Source: Limosilactobacillus reuteri subsp. reuteri | Lineage (GTDB): Bacteria > Bacillota > Bacilli > Lactobacillales > Lactobacillaceae | Direction of reading: 5' to 3' | NCBI RefSeq assembly: GCF_000016825.1 | Contig: NC_009513.1 | Location: 1,139,501-1,203,500 of the forward strand | DNA length: 64,000 bases | Part shown: positions 9,573 through 18,253 of the stretch, one piece after another | Layout: each line of letters starts with the position of its first letter | How positions within the stretch are numbered: the first letter of the stretch is position 1 | The notes under the pieces: model-generated | What the model saw: the letters and a program-made list of their open reading frames with translations, nothing else | What the model was told of the DNA's origin: nothing | Databases searched by the model: none | Translations under genes and position numbers: made by a program

Positions 9573-11495
9573 CTATTTAAATTCTACTGTTACTACCTTA
9601 TCGCCATGCTTAATAAGCTTACCGGGAGTAAAACCAGCCGTTGCTTTAATATTATGCGGTTGCGCAAAGAAAGTAATTACCCAATCTTCGTACCCGCTTT
9701 GTCTAATCAATTCACGATCAAAATCAAAGAGTAACTGACCCTTTTTAACGATTTGACCGTCATTATAATGGGCATTGAAGCCTTCACCACGCATGTTCAC
9801 GGTCCCGACGCCAATATGAACAATCATTTCTAACCCCTTGTCAGAAGTAATGCCAAACGCATGCCGGGTGCCAAACGTAAAATTAATCTTACCGTCAAAT
9901 GGGGCGTACAACTTATCACTTGTTGGCTTAATTGCAAAGCCCTTGCCGGGGAACGGTTGACCATCACGATCGACAACTTCTTTCATGGCGACTAATTCTC
10001 CATCTGTTGGGGCATAAATCGTTTCTTCTTTAAGACCAGTCGATGATGTCGACGCTTCACTTGTCAGTTCTCCTTGTGCTAATTTATCCTTTAATTCTTC
10101 AACTACTTCCGCATGAACTTCTTCACTCAATTTCACCTTAAAAAGGAAGACAAAAATTGATAAAACAGCTAATACCAGCGGGATATAAAAGGCCATACTA
10201 TCAAAAGTCCGAATATCATGACCTGTCATGTCAGCAGCAGTTGCGCTCCCCGTCATTCCGGCCGCAATTGCGATATAACCGACAAGTCCATTTGAGATCG
10301 CCCCTGTTAATTTATCAATCATTGGTCGCACAGCAAGGACAACCGCCTCATTTCGTTGACCAGACTTTAATTGGCCATATTCAATTGCATCCGTTAATGT
10401 TAAAACTGTTACCAATTGGGCAAAATTAATGTTAAACAAGACCAATCCAAAGTCCATCATTAAAACATTAGAGCGGGCAAAAATAAAGATTAAATATGCT
10501 AAACTCATGCAGACTTGGCCACCAATGAATAACCATTTCCGTGGAATAAATTTATTCAAAATAGGATAAAGGGGACTAGTACAGAAACCGATAATCGTAG
10601 CGATGACCCCAACAATCCAGAATTCACCAGGTTTACCAATAACAAACTTGTAAAGGTAGAAAAGGACACCATTAGTTACAACATAGGCACATGAATAAAG
10701 TAAATATGCCAAACTTGGCCATAAGATTTGGTCATTGTGAAAAATTGCTGAAAAAACTTCCCGAATGGTTGTCTTATCCTGGGCAGACTTACGGATCACA
10801 TTGTAATTTTCTTTCGTCCCAACACAAACAACCAAGGCACAGATAACAGCCAATGCCGAAATGATGGCAGCAAAGGCAAACCAACCAGCTGGCCCCTGCC
10901 GATGATGACCTGTAGCTAAATAAGTAAAAGTCGTTACAATCGGGACCACGATAATCGTTAATCCATTCCAGCCAAGTGTTCCCGCAAAGGCACCAAGAGC
11001 GGTATAAACGCCCCGCTCTTCAGAATCTTCGCTTAAAGCGGGCACCATTCCCCAATACGAAACGTCAGAAAATGAGTAGAAAATATCAAACGTAACGAAA
11101 ATAATAACAAATAAAATGGCAAAAAGAACCCAGTTATATTTTGCTAAACCAAAGATTCCGGTAAACAGGATTAACAGCAAAATCGCGCTAACGATATTTC
11201 CCATTAAAATCCATGGCTTAAATTTTCCCCACCGGGTCTTCGTATTATCAACAATATTTCCTAATAGCGGATCAATTAATAATTCCAAAATCCGGACAGA
11301 AACAATCAAACCAGTAATCAACCCAATTAGTTTATTAGCAACCGTTTTACTTAGTCCTGCAAACATTCCGCTTGTGACAAAGATAATAAAGTAAGTACTC
11401 ATTACCCCATAAAATGCGGAGTGCCCGAGGTTACCAAAGCAAAACGAAGCGCGAGAAATAAGCTGCTTTCCCGTTAGCTTATGGCTATGTGTCAT
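9573..11495 (-). CDS. lacS: GPH-family galactoside permease with C-terminal EIIA domain (LacS type)
   Basis: A two-part sugar carrier. Residues 1 to about 465 form a 12-TM GPH:cation symporter, and the last 160 or so form a glucose-type EIIA domain with its phosphorylatable histidine in MIVHIGVGTVNM. In characterised LacS proteins, phosphorylation by HPr tunes transport to glycolytic flux. GGAGGTTGTAAAT precedes the ATG at 11495; a longer ORF begins inside that binding site and is rejected. Promoter and cre site lie directly upstream. Its partner enzyme is the GH42 galactosidase. Confidence 0.92.
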   Translation of the reverse strand: MTHSHKLTGKQLISRASFCFGNLGHSAFYGVMSTYFIIFVTSGMFAGLSKTVANKLIGLITGLIVSVRILELLIDPLLGNIVDNTKTRWGKFKPWILMGNIVSAILLLILFTGIFGLAKYNWVLFAILFVIIFVTFDIFYSFSDVSYWGMVPALSEDSEERGVYTALGAFAGTLGWNGLTIIVVPIVTTFTYLATGHHRQGPAGWFAFAAIISALAVICALVVCVGTKENYNVIRKSAQDKTTIREVFSAIFHNDQILWPSLAYLLYSCAYVVTNGVLFYLYKFVIGKPGEFWIVGVIATIIGFCTSPLYPILNKFIPRKWLFIGGQVCMSLAYLIFIFARSNVLMMDFGLVLFNINFAQLVTVLTLTDAIEYGQLKSGQRNEAVVLAVRPMIDKLTGAISNGLVGYIAIAAGMTGSATAADMTGHDIRTFDSMAFYIPLVLAVLSIFVFLFKVKLSEEVHAEVVEELKDKLAQGELTSEASTSSTGLKEETIYAPTDGELVAMKEVVDRDGQPFPGKGFAIKPTSDKLYAPFDGKINFTFGTRHAFGITSDKGLEMIVHIGVGTVNMRGEGFNAHYNDGQIVKKGQLLFDFDRELIRQSGYEDWVITFFAQPHNIKATAGFTPGKLIKHGDKVVTVEFK

Positions 11496-11522
11496 ATTTA
11501 CAACCTCCAAACTACAACATTC

Positions 11523-11536
11523 TGTAATCGCTTACA
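11523..11536. promoter_or_regulatory. cre site (CcpA / LacI-family operator)
   Basis: TGTAAGCGATTACA on the minus strand matches the catabolite-responsive element consensus TGWAANCGNTNWCA at every position. It lies immediately downstream of the -10 box, a position where CcpA, or the neighbouring LacI-type protein, would repress. Confidence 0.8.
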
Positions 11537-11541
11537 AATAT

Positions 11542-11570
11542 ATTATAATTCTTTAGGTAATTTTAGTAAA
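11542..11570 (-). promoter_or_regulatory. Promoter of the lacS-GH42 operon
   Basis: Reading the minus strand, TTTACT (11570-11565) is separated by 17 bp from a perfect TATAAT (11547-11542). Confidence 0.75.
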
Positions 11571-11610
11571 TATTTATTTAAAAAGTAAATCCGTTACTAT
11601 GAAAGGATAT

Positions 11611-11655
11611 AAAAAAATAGCTAATCCGTGAATCGCTGATACGAATACTGATTAG
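11611..11655 (-). terminator. Terminator of the LacI-family gene
   Basis: On the minus strand, TAGCTAATC pairs with GATTAGCTA and is followed by TTTTTTTAT, right after the regulator's stop codon. Confidence 0.75.
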
Positions 11656-12675
11656 CTACTTATTTTCTTTAGGAAAGCTTTTACGAAAAACAATATTGGT
11701 ATTTACTGTCAGATGAACGTGCGGGCGCTGGGGATGAGTTATTAAATCTTGGAGAAGGTTAATTGCCATCCGGCTAAGCGTCTCTTGGTTGATATTGTAG
11801 GACGTTAACGGCGGTGAAACATACTTAGCAACGTCACTGTTATTGATGCTAATCACGACAGTATCACGTGGCACAATTACCCCTGCTTCATTAAAAGCCT
11901 GGAGAACACCAACACTTAGCGTATCAGAGGCAATAATAAATGCTTCCGGTAAATTATCACCGCTTTGTTCAAGAACCCGTTTACCAAGTTGATAACCGTT
12001 TTTTACATTAAATGGGCCATCCACATATAATGGCGCTTCTTTTATCCCTTGCATCCCTGTAAATTCACGAAAGGCGATTTCACGGGCATCAGCTTGTTGG
12101 ATGTTATTGAGATTAAGGCCTTTTCCGCCAATGAAACCGATTCGTTCATAGCCTGCTTTGGTAAGACGATGAAGAGCATCCTGAATCGTTAATTCAAGGT
12201 TAGGCTGGACAGAATCAAATAATTGCGGCATCGGATTTATATCAACAAAAACGCCATGCGGTAAGTATTGATGAAGTTCGATAAGCTGGTCTTGCGTTAC
12301 CCGGTCCGCCCCCACGCCAATAAATCCTTGGAACGAATCAGCCGCCGCAATTAAATCTTTGATATTACTAAAGATTTCAACTTGCGCCCCAGCTTCATCG
12401 ACTTCTTTAATAATTGCATTTCGCAAAAACGTAAAATATTCATCTTGCAGTTGTTCTTTACCACTTACCCGATACAATAGAGCAAGATTAGGACGGATTG
12501 GTTGCTGCTGAGAGTTTTTCTTGTGGTTGTTCCAATAGCCAAGCTCGTTAGCCACCGTCATGATCTTATTGCGGGTGCTTGGACTGATCGATAAATTTTG
12601 GTCATTATTCAAAAGGCGCGAAACCGTTGCTGGTGAATATCCTGATTTTTCCGCAATTTCTTTAATTGTCGCCAT
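11656..12675 (-). CDS. LacI-family transcriptional regulator
   Basis: A one-component sugar-responsive repressor. The N-terminal HTH is TIKEIAEKSGYSPATVSRLL, followed by the hinge region (NELGYWNN) and a periplasmic-binding-protein-like effector domain with GFIGG and NSDVAKY segments. AGAGG lies about 8 nt before the ATG at 12675, which gives the canonical MATIKEI start; the ATG at 12678 and a GTG at 12684 are alternatives. It sits upstream of, and in the same direction as, the lacS-GH42 operon, which is its likely target. Confidence 0.88.
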   Translation of the reverse strand: MATIKEIAEKSGYSPATVSRLLNNDQNLSISPSTRNKIMTVANELGYWNNHKKNSQQQPIRPNLALLYRVSGKEQLQDEYFTFLRNAIIKEVDEAGAQVEIFSNIKDLIAAADSFQGFIGVGADRVTQDQLIELHQYLPHGVFVDINPMPQLFDSVQPNLELTIQDALHRLTKAGYERIGFIGGKGLNLNNIQQADAREIAFREFTGMQGIKEAPLYVDGPFNVKNGYQLGKRVLEQSGDNLPEAFIIASDTLSVGVLQAFNEAGVIVPRDTVVISINNSDVAKYVSPPLTSYNINQETLSRMAINLLQDLITHPQRPHVHLTVNTNIVFRKSFPKENK

Positions 12676-12843
12676 CATTTTCACCTCTTTTAGTAATGGG
12701 TTTAGTAAATATTATACACTAGTTTGAAGATAGGAAGGATAATTCAATCTACTAATCTTATTCTTAATTATTTTCCCTTGTTTATTTCCCTTAAAATGAT
12801 CATAATTAAGAGGACGAGATTTATTGATGAGGAGATTTACATT

Positions 12844-13323
12844 ATGAATAAAGTTTCTAAGGGCCTTGTACTCGCTCTTGCCGGTATTACTGTTGGAACT
12901 AGTACTGGACTTAGCACTACCTTTTTTCAATCAACCAGTGTTGCCTATGCTGCTGAGATGACAAAGGAAAAAAATGATTTAGCTAATCGTTATATTGCTG
13001 ATTATTTAGGCAATTGTCAACAATATGAACAGAATGACAAAACATTCAAAGGCTTTTCTTCAATCAAGGATATTACCTATTCGCGGGACAACAAGATTAA
13101 AATTGATGTTAATAATGATATCTATCAATTATCTAAAGCCCGGCGTTCACTTTTGATTCAAGATTTGCAAAATGGTGTGTATGGCACATTAGCAGACAAC
13201 GACCTTAAGAAGTTATCTGAAAAAGATATTCAAAAGGGCTGCCCAACTACTGTTTACTTGAATGGAAAAGTAATTGGCCACACTGCCAAGAATGATAACC
13301 ATCATATTATTTGGAATAAATAA
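12844..13323 (+). CDS. Small secreted protein of unknown function
   Basis: A 159-aa protein with a clear Sec signal peptide: basic start MNKVSKG, a hydrophobic core, and a probable cleavage after VAYA. The mature part is Lys/Asp/Asn-rich with two cysteines and no domain I recognise. The start is set by GAGGAG ahead of the ATG at 12844; a longer frame reaching 12724 lacks a binding site. Its stop codon abuts the 3' boundary of a group II intron, which separates it from the terminator it would otherwise share with the exonuclease III gene. Confidence 0.72.
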   Translation: MNKVSKGLVLALAGITVGTSTGLSTTFFQSTSVAYAAEMTKEKNDLANRYIADYLGNCQQYEQNDKTFKGFSSIKDITYSRDNKIKIDVNNDIYQLSKARRSLLIQDLQNGVYGTLADNDLKKLSEKDIQKGCPTTVYLNGKVIGHTAKNDNHHIIWNK

Positions 13324-15232
13324 TCGAGTAGGAGATAATTGATTAGTTCAATTATCGACCTCTCACACCACCGTACGTACGGTTCCGTATACGGCGGTTC
13401 GACAACTTAATCACTTTGAATTGACTGGAGCGTCTTGGACATATTCATAAGTCCGAGTTGTTCCAGTTTTCTATTTGTTAGAGAATAGCTCAAGGTCTTA
13501 CTGTGTGCAGTTCGCCAGTAGCCCTTGCGGGTACTAGCGAAGACGTATGCATCACGCTGGGACAGCCCCAGCTTCTGTAAGTTAGTTACCTTAGTTTTAA
13601 GCTTCTTCCATTGCTTCCAGATATACTGTCTTATTCGGGCCCTCAACCACTTGTCAAGGCGTTGAATAAAGTCAGTTAGTTTCCCAATTGAGTAGTACTG
13701 AAGCCATCCACGCATTTTTCGCTGAATTTCTTCAAACATTCTTGTCAGAGATATTCCACGATTACGTTTAGTTAATAACCTCAATGCTTTCTTTACTCGT
13801 TGTTGCGATTGTTTTGCTGGACGGGCGTAGGCTCCATTGTGGTCTACACCCAACGAAAAGCCAAGAAACTTTAACCGTAGCGGGCTACCGACTTTGGTTT
13901 TATCTGGGTTCACTTTAACTTTCAATCGCTTTTCAAGAAACTGGGTAATGCTTCGCATTACTCGTTCTCCGGCTCGTTGACTTTTAACATAAATGTTACA
14001 ATCATCCGCATAGCGCACAAAGTGGTGACCACGTCTAGTCAACTCTTTATCCAACTCATTTAGATAGATATTCGCCAGTATTGGTGACAATGGCCCTCCT
14101 TGTGGGGTTCCTTTTTCACTCTTAGCGAAAAGCCCATGGTCTAAGACTCCGCTAGTTAGAAACTTACGAATGAGCCTTAGTGTCCATGGGTCATCAATAT
14201 ATTGTTGAAGATACTTAATCATCAAGTCATGATTAACATTATCAAAATAGGCTTTTAGGTCTAAGTCGACAACTCTTCGATAACCTTGATTATAAAGATC
14301 TACTACTTTTGCAATAGCGTCGTGAGCCCCACGGTGAGGGCGGAAGCCAAAACTATTATCAGAGAAAACACGCTCAAAGATAGGTGTAAGAATTTGGGCC
14401 ACAGCTTGTTGAACCATTCGGTCCACCACTGTTGGTATTCCGAGTTTTCTTACTCCACCATTAGGCTTCGGAATTTCTACCCGTTTGACTGGTGCTGGTT
14501 TATACTTGCCCTCACGCAAACTAGCAATCAATTCCGTCTTATTTTCTCTGAGATATGGCAGAAGGTCATTGACTGTCATATCGTCAATGCCTGCTGCCCC
14601 TTTATTTCTCTTAACTCGCAAATAAGCCTGATTAAGGTTATTGCGGTCCAAGACTAAGTCTTGGATAGTGACACTCATACCTTTACCTTCACCATAATCG
14701 GTACTACGCGCCCTTGTGTACTTTCGGTTTTCCAAACCTATCCTCGACAAGCGGTCAGCTTGTTGTTCTGTTTTCTGCGATTGTCGCACCTGATTACACC
14801 TCCGATATAAGTTACAAGTTATTGTCGTTCAGTCCTTCATCTGATTACTCAGACTACTATGACCTCGGCTGACTTCTGGCTTACTCAACGCTACATCACT
14901 GCACCGCTTGTTTCTGTGGAAATTAAACTTATTCCTCTTGTCGGAAACGTGTAGGCCAGATCTCCCCGGGTAAGGATATTAACTTTCGTACCATGTCACC
15001 GGTAGCTTTACTGAAAGTAACTTCGAGTAGTGTTGGACTTTAACTTGTCATGCAGTCTTATCCAGTTAGTTCCAGCCTTATAGCTACTTCTTGTTCATCG
15101 GTGCAGTACTTTGCCTTAGACTTCCTTCAGATTCCACCTCACAGTGGACACCCTTGTCCTCAGCTCATGGTTCCGACTACTACGGCCCATAGCGGACTCT
15201 CACCGCCTAGCTAATACCCATGCCGGGCGCAC
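13324..15232 (-). mobile_element. Class C (IIC) group II intron
   Basis: A full-length intron of about 1.9 kb. The 5' end reads GTGCGCCCGGCATGGG at 15232, the usual start of bacterial class C introns. Domain V lies about 13,350-13,400 (the CCGTATACGG / CCGTACGTACGG region), followed by a domain VI stem (GATAATTG pairing with CAATTATC) and the end CTACTCGAT at about 13,323. Domain IV carries the reverse transcriptase. As usual for this class, it sits just downstream of an intrinsic terminator, that of the exonuclease III gene. Ends are accurate to a few bases. Confidence 0.9.
13407..14789 (-). CDS. ltrA: Group II intron reverse transcriptase/maturase
   Basis: A 460-aa intron-encoded protein with reverse transcriptase, maturase (domain X) and a short C-terminal region. 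The RT active site is FVRYADDCNIY; other RT blocks are GIPTVVDRMVQQA, SFGFRPHRGAHDA, DLKAYFDNV and GTPQGGPLSPILAN. There is no HNH endonuclease domain, as expected for class C. The start is a GTG at 14789 with GGAGGTG upstream. No frameshift is seen, so the intron may still be mobile. Confidence 0.93.
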   Translation of the reverse strand: MRQSQKTEQQADRLSRIGLENRKYTRARSTDYGEGKGMSVTIQDLVLDRNNLNQAYLRVKRNKGAAGIDDMTVNDLLPYLRENKTELIASLREGKYKPAPVKRVEIPKPNGGVRKLGIPTVVDRMVQQAVAQILTPIFERVFSDNSFGFRPHRGAHDAIAKVVDLYNQGYRRVVDLDLKAYFDNVNHDLMIKYLQQYIDDPWTLRLIRKFLTSGVLDHGLFAKSEKGTPQGGPLSPILANIYLNELDKELTRRGHHFVRYADDCNIYVKSQRAGERVMRSITQFLEKRLKVKVNPDKTKVGSPLRLKFLGFSLGVDHNGAYARPAKQSQQRVKKALRLLTKRNRGISLTRMFEEIQRKMRGWLQYYSIGKLTDFIQRLDKWLRARIRQYIWKQWKKLKTKVTNLQKLGLSQRDAYVFASTRKGYWRTAHSKTLSYSLTNRKLEQLGLMNMSKTLQSIQSD

Positions 15233-15240
15233 ACAAAATA

Positions 15241-15284
15241 AGAGATTTGGGACAAAGTTGGTGTTCCAAATCTCTTATTTTCAT
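15241..15284. terminator. Bidirectional terminator after exonuclease III
   Basis: A 17-bp stem (AAAATAAGAGATTTGGG side) has T-runs on both strands. The group II intron is inserted about 8 bp beyond its minus-strand T-run. Confidence 0.88.
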
Positions 15285-16112
15285 TTAAAGATCGATTTCT
15301 AGAATAATTGGCGTATGATCGCGGCGTTCTCCACTATCGATCATCCCCGCTTCTGTAATCTTATCAGCGAGCCGGTCACTGACTAACCAGTAATCAATCC
15401 GCCAGCCAGAGTTATTTTGTTTACTAGTAATTACCCGTTGTGCCCACCAGGAATAAACTCCCTTTTCGTCGGGGTGAAGGTGCCGGAAACTATCAGTAAA
15501 GCCAGCAGCTAATAGTTTTGAGAAATGCGTACGTTCTTCATCGGTAAAGCCGGCTGAATGATGGTTGGTTGCTGGATGAGCTAAATCAATCTCTTCATGA
15601 GCCACATTAAAATCACCACTAGCAATTACCGGTTTTTGTTGGTCAAGTTCATGCAGGTAGTCCCGGTAACAATCATCCCACGTTTGCCGCTCATCTAACC
15701 TTTTAAGCCCATTGCCGGAATTTGGCGTATATACTTCTGTAACATAAAAGTCCGGAAATTCAAGGGTAATGATTCTTCCTTCATCATCCATTGGTTCTGG
15801 CGCATTAATTTTAGGATAAGTTACTTTCGGCTCATATTGGGCTAAATAGAGGTACATGGTCCCAGCATACCCTTTCCGTGCTGGTTCAACGGAACTTCGC
15901 CATGCCACTTCATAATTGGGGAATAATTCTTGTAAAACCGTCAAATGCTTCTTAGTTGGCCCATTCTTTGACAGCTTGGTCTCTTGAATGGCAATGACAT
16001 CTGGCTTCATCACTGCAATCTTTTTTAATACTTCCCGCGTTTCCCCTGCCCGTACAGAGGTTCCAGTTAGTGCTGCATTAATTGAATCAATGTTCCACGA
16101 AATAAATTTCAC
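15285..16112 (-). CDS. xth: Exodeoxyribonuclease III / AP endonuclease
   Basis: A DNA repair enzyme of the exonuclease III (ExoA) family that cuts at abasic sites. Catalytic blocks are visible: SWNIDS, IQETKLS, the YTPNSG segment, SGDFNVAH, and the C-terminal RRDHTP with the conserved Asp-His. The 275-aa length is normal. The MazG-like gene ends 3 bp upstream and is likely co-transcribed; both deal with damaged DNA or nucleotides. Confidence 0.92.
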   Translation of the reverse strand: MKFISWNIDSINAALTGTSVRAGETREVLKKIAVMKPDVIAIQETKLSKNGPTKKHLTVLQELFPNYEVAWRSSVEPARKGYAGTMYLYLAQYEPKVTYPKINAPEPMDDEGRIITLEFPDFYVTEVYTPNSGNGLKRLDERQTWDDCYRDYLHELDQQKPVIASGDFNVAHEEIDLAHPATNHHSAGFTDEERTHFSKLLAAGFTDSFRHLHPDEKGVYSWWAQRVITSKQNNSGWRIDYWLVSDRLADKITEAGMIDSGERRDHTPIILEIDL

Positions 16113-16114
16113 AG

Positions 16115-16447
16115 CTATTTCTCCTTTTTATTTCTTAATTTAAGGTCGCTTTCTTTGATGAATACCCCATCGGCAGTTGTCTTACCCGTTTGCTTTGCAA
16201 TTTCTTGATAAGCTGCGGTAAGCGCTTGTTGATGGTCAACGCCCACTAATTTACAAAAGATTAGCAGTGCAATCTGTAAGTCACCGATGCTGTCGATAAG
16301 CTTAGTCTGATTTTCCTTATTATACGCACTAGAAAGTTCGCCAAGCTCTTCTGCCATCTTCATAAATTCGACACGTGGATCCGCGTGGTCAATCCCGCGT
16401 TCATGCGCCCACTCATCAATTTTTTGAAACAGATCCTCGTAATTCAT
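16115..16447 (-). CDS. MazG-like nucleotide pyrophosphohydrolase
   Basis: A small all-alpha NTP pyrophosphohydrolase, 110 aa. The metal-binding pattern is seen as KMAEELGELSSAYNK followed by IDSIGDLQIALL (E-x-x-E, then a later D). Such proteins hydrolyse non-canonical or excess NTPs. GAGGTG lies upstream of the ATG at 16447; a GTG one codon earlier is less well spaced. It forms a two-gene unit with xth. Confidence 0.8.
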   Translation of the reverse strand: MNYEDLFQKIDEWAHERGIDHADPRVEFMKMAEELGELSSAYNKENQTKLIDSIGDLQIALLIFCKLVGVDHQQALTAAYQEIAKQTGKTTADGVFIKESDLKLRNKKEK

Positions 16448-16596
16448 CACATGTCACCTCATCAAGTGATAATTCTAGTCTTAACTATAAAATAAAAGAA
16501 CTAGCTACGCAATAAGAAAATTTCACGCAAGCCTTCTTAACAGTATTTATCAATCACCGCTGTTATAATTATTGCTAGGGAAAGGAAGTGAAACAA

Positions 16597-16821
16597 ATGG
16601 ACTTAACCAAGTATCGAATCGACCCTGCTAAGTTTGCTTTAGCTTGCGTGCAAAGTTCACCTGATCTTACCACTGAAGATAAATTAAGGGTTTACAAGGA
16701 AGCATACGAAGAAGCGCTTACTTTCTATCACCAAATTCAAACAGCCGTTATTAATAAAGGTCGTTCAAAAGAAGATCGCAGCCTTAAGGAAATGGGAGAC
16801 TTTTTCGATTTAAAGAACTAA
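16597..16821 (+). CDS. Small conserved cytosolic protein, unknown
   Basis: A 74-aa acidic, mostly helical protein (MDLTKYRIDPAKFALACVQS start) with no signal or membrane segment and no domain I recognise. AAAGGAAG supports the ATG at 16597, and TATAAT at about 16,563 supplies a promoter. It is divergent from the MazG-like gene. A terminator follows at 16,899. Confidence 0.6.
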   Translation: MDLTKYRIDPAKFALACVQSSPDLTTEDKLRVYKEAYEEALTFYHQIQTAVINKGRSKEDRSLKEMGDFFDLKN

Positions 16822-16898
16822 ATCAATCACCGAACTCACTACCTATCAAAATCTCCCATCCCAATTGATGAAAAATGTTTTTTAAAATTAATTTACTT

Positions 16899-16937
16899 TG
16901 ACTACTCACTGCAATCATGATTGTGGTGAGTTTTTTA
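16899..16937 (+). terminator. Terminator downstream of the 74-aa gene
   Basis: ACTCACTGCAAT pairs with ATTGTGGTGAGT across a short loop and is followed by TTTTTT. Confidence 0.75.
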
Positions 16938-16947
16938 ATTTAAAACA

Positions 16948-17050
16948 AAAATAAAGGTGCCCTATTTGGACACCTTCAATACCGGTCTTGGGACGCTTAA
17001 GGCGCTCTTTATTCATCTACTTAGTATCAGTGATGAACAAGCTTAATTCT
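16948..17050 (-). ncRNA. Candidate small RNA, antitoxin-like
   Basis: Minus strand: a weak -10 (TAGAAT at about 17,055), then about 100 nt with the stem AGCGCCTTAAGCGTC and the element ACCGGT, ending in a terminator hairpin (AAGGTGTCC / GGGCACCTT) with a T-rich tail. The layout resembles the better-preserved locus at 17,908. No intact partner peptide is visible on the other side; an IS element starts at 17,136. Confidence 0.35.
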
Positions 17051-17135
17051 AACATAAAAAAATTCCAGTGAATACCATGACGATAGTGAGTAACCATACA
17101 TACTGAGATAACTTTATGATGCATATTAGCGAGAT

Positions 17136-17907
17136 AAATCATAACCACCCGTCAAACGGGTGGTTTGCACATCGGCTATAAGCCGATAATAAAAGCCGGC
17201 GTCTCAAGGCGCTGGCTTTCGCTTTGCTCAAGCCAAAATGCTCTGACTACTTTGCCACCGCTTTAAGCGGTGTTTATACTACCTCACTTACCCTTAAAAG
17301 GGTCCGAATATTCCACACTTGTTAGCTTATCCATTGCTATATCATGTTTCTCTTGATCTCGGATATACTTCTTTATCGTGGATTCATTTAATCCAACTGT
17401 ACTCACATAGTAGCCTTCAGCCCAAAAATGTCGGTTCCCATATTTGTATTTTAAGTTTGCATGTCGATCAAACATCATTAATGCACTTTTCCCTTTTAAG
17501 TATCCCATAAACTGCGAGACACTTAGTTTCGGCGGAATACTTACTAACAAGTGCACATGATCTGGCATCATATGACCTTCAATTATTTCTACTCCCTTAT
17601 ATTTGCACAACAAACGAATATAATCTCTCAGGTCTCTTCGGTATTGATTGAAGATCGCTTTACGTCTATACTTTGGTATGAATACGATGTGATACTTACA
17701 TAACCACTTCGTATGGGCTAAGCTATTTAATTTATTAGCCATATTTATATAACCTCTTTTCCCTTATTGACTTTGGCTTGAACACCTACATCTTAAGGCA
17801 AAAGAGGCCTTTTTTATATAATTTTTATCGCCCACCCGCATAGCAGGTGGTTTTTTGTTTCGTGCACTCGCTCTGCTCGCGCACTCAACTAGGTCTAAAG
17901 ACATTAA
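17136..17907 (-). mobile_element. IS200/IS605-family insertion sequence, copy 1
   Basis: A 772-bp element, identical over its whole length to 47,067-47,838. It carries a single Y1 transposase and no terminal inverted repeats. As typical of the family, imperfect hairpins mark both ends: AACCACCCG / CGGGTGGTT on the low-coordinate side and CCACCCGC / GCAGGTGG on the other. It lies on the chromosomal side of attL. Confidence 0.9.
17284..17742 (-). CDS. tnpA: IS200/IS605 transposase TnpA (HUH, Y1)
   Basis: A 152-aa single-strand transposase. The HUH motif is HVHLLVSIP, preceded by IEGHMMPD. The catalytic tyrosine lies in the C-terminal helix, probably in the ESTIKKYIRDQ stretch. Typical family segments HIVFIPKYRRK and FWAEGYYVSTVG are intact. 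It is full length and probably active; no TnpB partner is present. The protein is identical to that of the second copy. Confidence 0.93.
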   Translation of the reverse strand: MANKLNSLAHTKWLCKYHIVFIPKYRRKAIFNQYRRDLRDYIRLLCKYKGVEIIEGHMMPDHVHLLVSIPPKLSVSQFMGYLKGKSALMMFDRHANLKYKYGNRHFWAEGYYVSTVGLNESTIKKYIRDQEKHDIAMDKLTSVEYSDPFKGK

Positions 17908-17999
17908 CAAAAAAGGATGCCGATTAAGGCATCCTGTTTACCGGTACGGATTAAGTAACGAACTGAATCCACTTTGCATGCCGGTACTTCTCATCTGAT
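17908..17999 (-). ncRNA. Candidate antisense RNA of a type I toxin-antitoxin-like locus
   Basis: Minus-strand promoter TTGTAC (18033-18028), 16 bp, TATAAT (18011-18006), then about 90 nt ending in a strong terminator (AGGATGCC TTAAT GGCATCCT followed by TTTTTT). Its 5' end is complementary to the start of the peptide gene at 18,093: the segment ATCAGATGAGAAGTAC matches the mRNA stretch at 18,103-18,119 with one bulge. A second segment around CACTTTGCA also repeats in the peptide gene. This fits a trans-pairing antitoxin RNA. Confidence 0.55.
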
Positions 18000-18028
18000 A
18001 TATATATTATAACATAAATAAATTATGG

Positions 18029-18034
18029 TACAAT
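18029..18034 (+). promoter_or_regulatory. -10 box of the toxin-like mRNA
   Basis: Extended -10 TGGTACAAT on the plus strand. It overlaps the -35 of the divergent antisense RNA promoter, so the two promoters cannot easily fire together. Confidence 0.5.
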
Positions 18035-18092
18035 ACTATTGCGTGTCGGGAGTAACGACCCAAACTTACACGCAAAAGGGGTGAATTCCCCT

Positions 18093-18212
18093 ATGAAGTT
18101 TGTACTTCTCATTCTGATCGTGCCGAACGGGCTCGTTAAGCAACTGTTACACTTTGTAAAGGTTGCAATCAAAAAGGCTCTCAAACGCCTAATCGAGGAA
18201 CTACTTGGTTAA
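18093..18212 (+). CDS. 39-aa hydrophobic/basic peptide, candidate type I toxin
   Basis: The peptide begins MKFVLLILIVPNGLVKQ, continues with an amphipathic Lys-rich helix and ends EELLG. Size, membrane-seeking N-terminus and basic tail resemble type I toxin peptides, though I cannot name a family. The ribosome binding site (AGGGG at about 18,077) sits in a short hairpin with CCCCT just before the ATG, as in several type I systems where translation is held back. Its own promoter lies at about 18,029 and its terminator at 18,254. A degenerate copy lies at 18,690. Confidence 0.55.
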   Translation: MKFVLLILIVPNGLVKQLLHFVKVAIKKALKRLIEELLG

Positions 18213-18253
18213 ACTCCATTTAATTCCAAAAGGAGGTGGGCGAGATGTTATTT

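Noticed and set aside
12712..12930. Minus-strand frame opposite the secreted protein start (72 codons)
   Set aside because: Antisense to a gene with clear signal peptide and binding site; no start signal of its own.
13407..15232. Diversity-generating retroelement or retron
   Set aside because: The reverse transcriptase has group II intron RT and domain X blocks, and the flanks have domain V and a GTGCG 5' end. There is no template/variable repeat pair.
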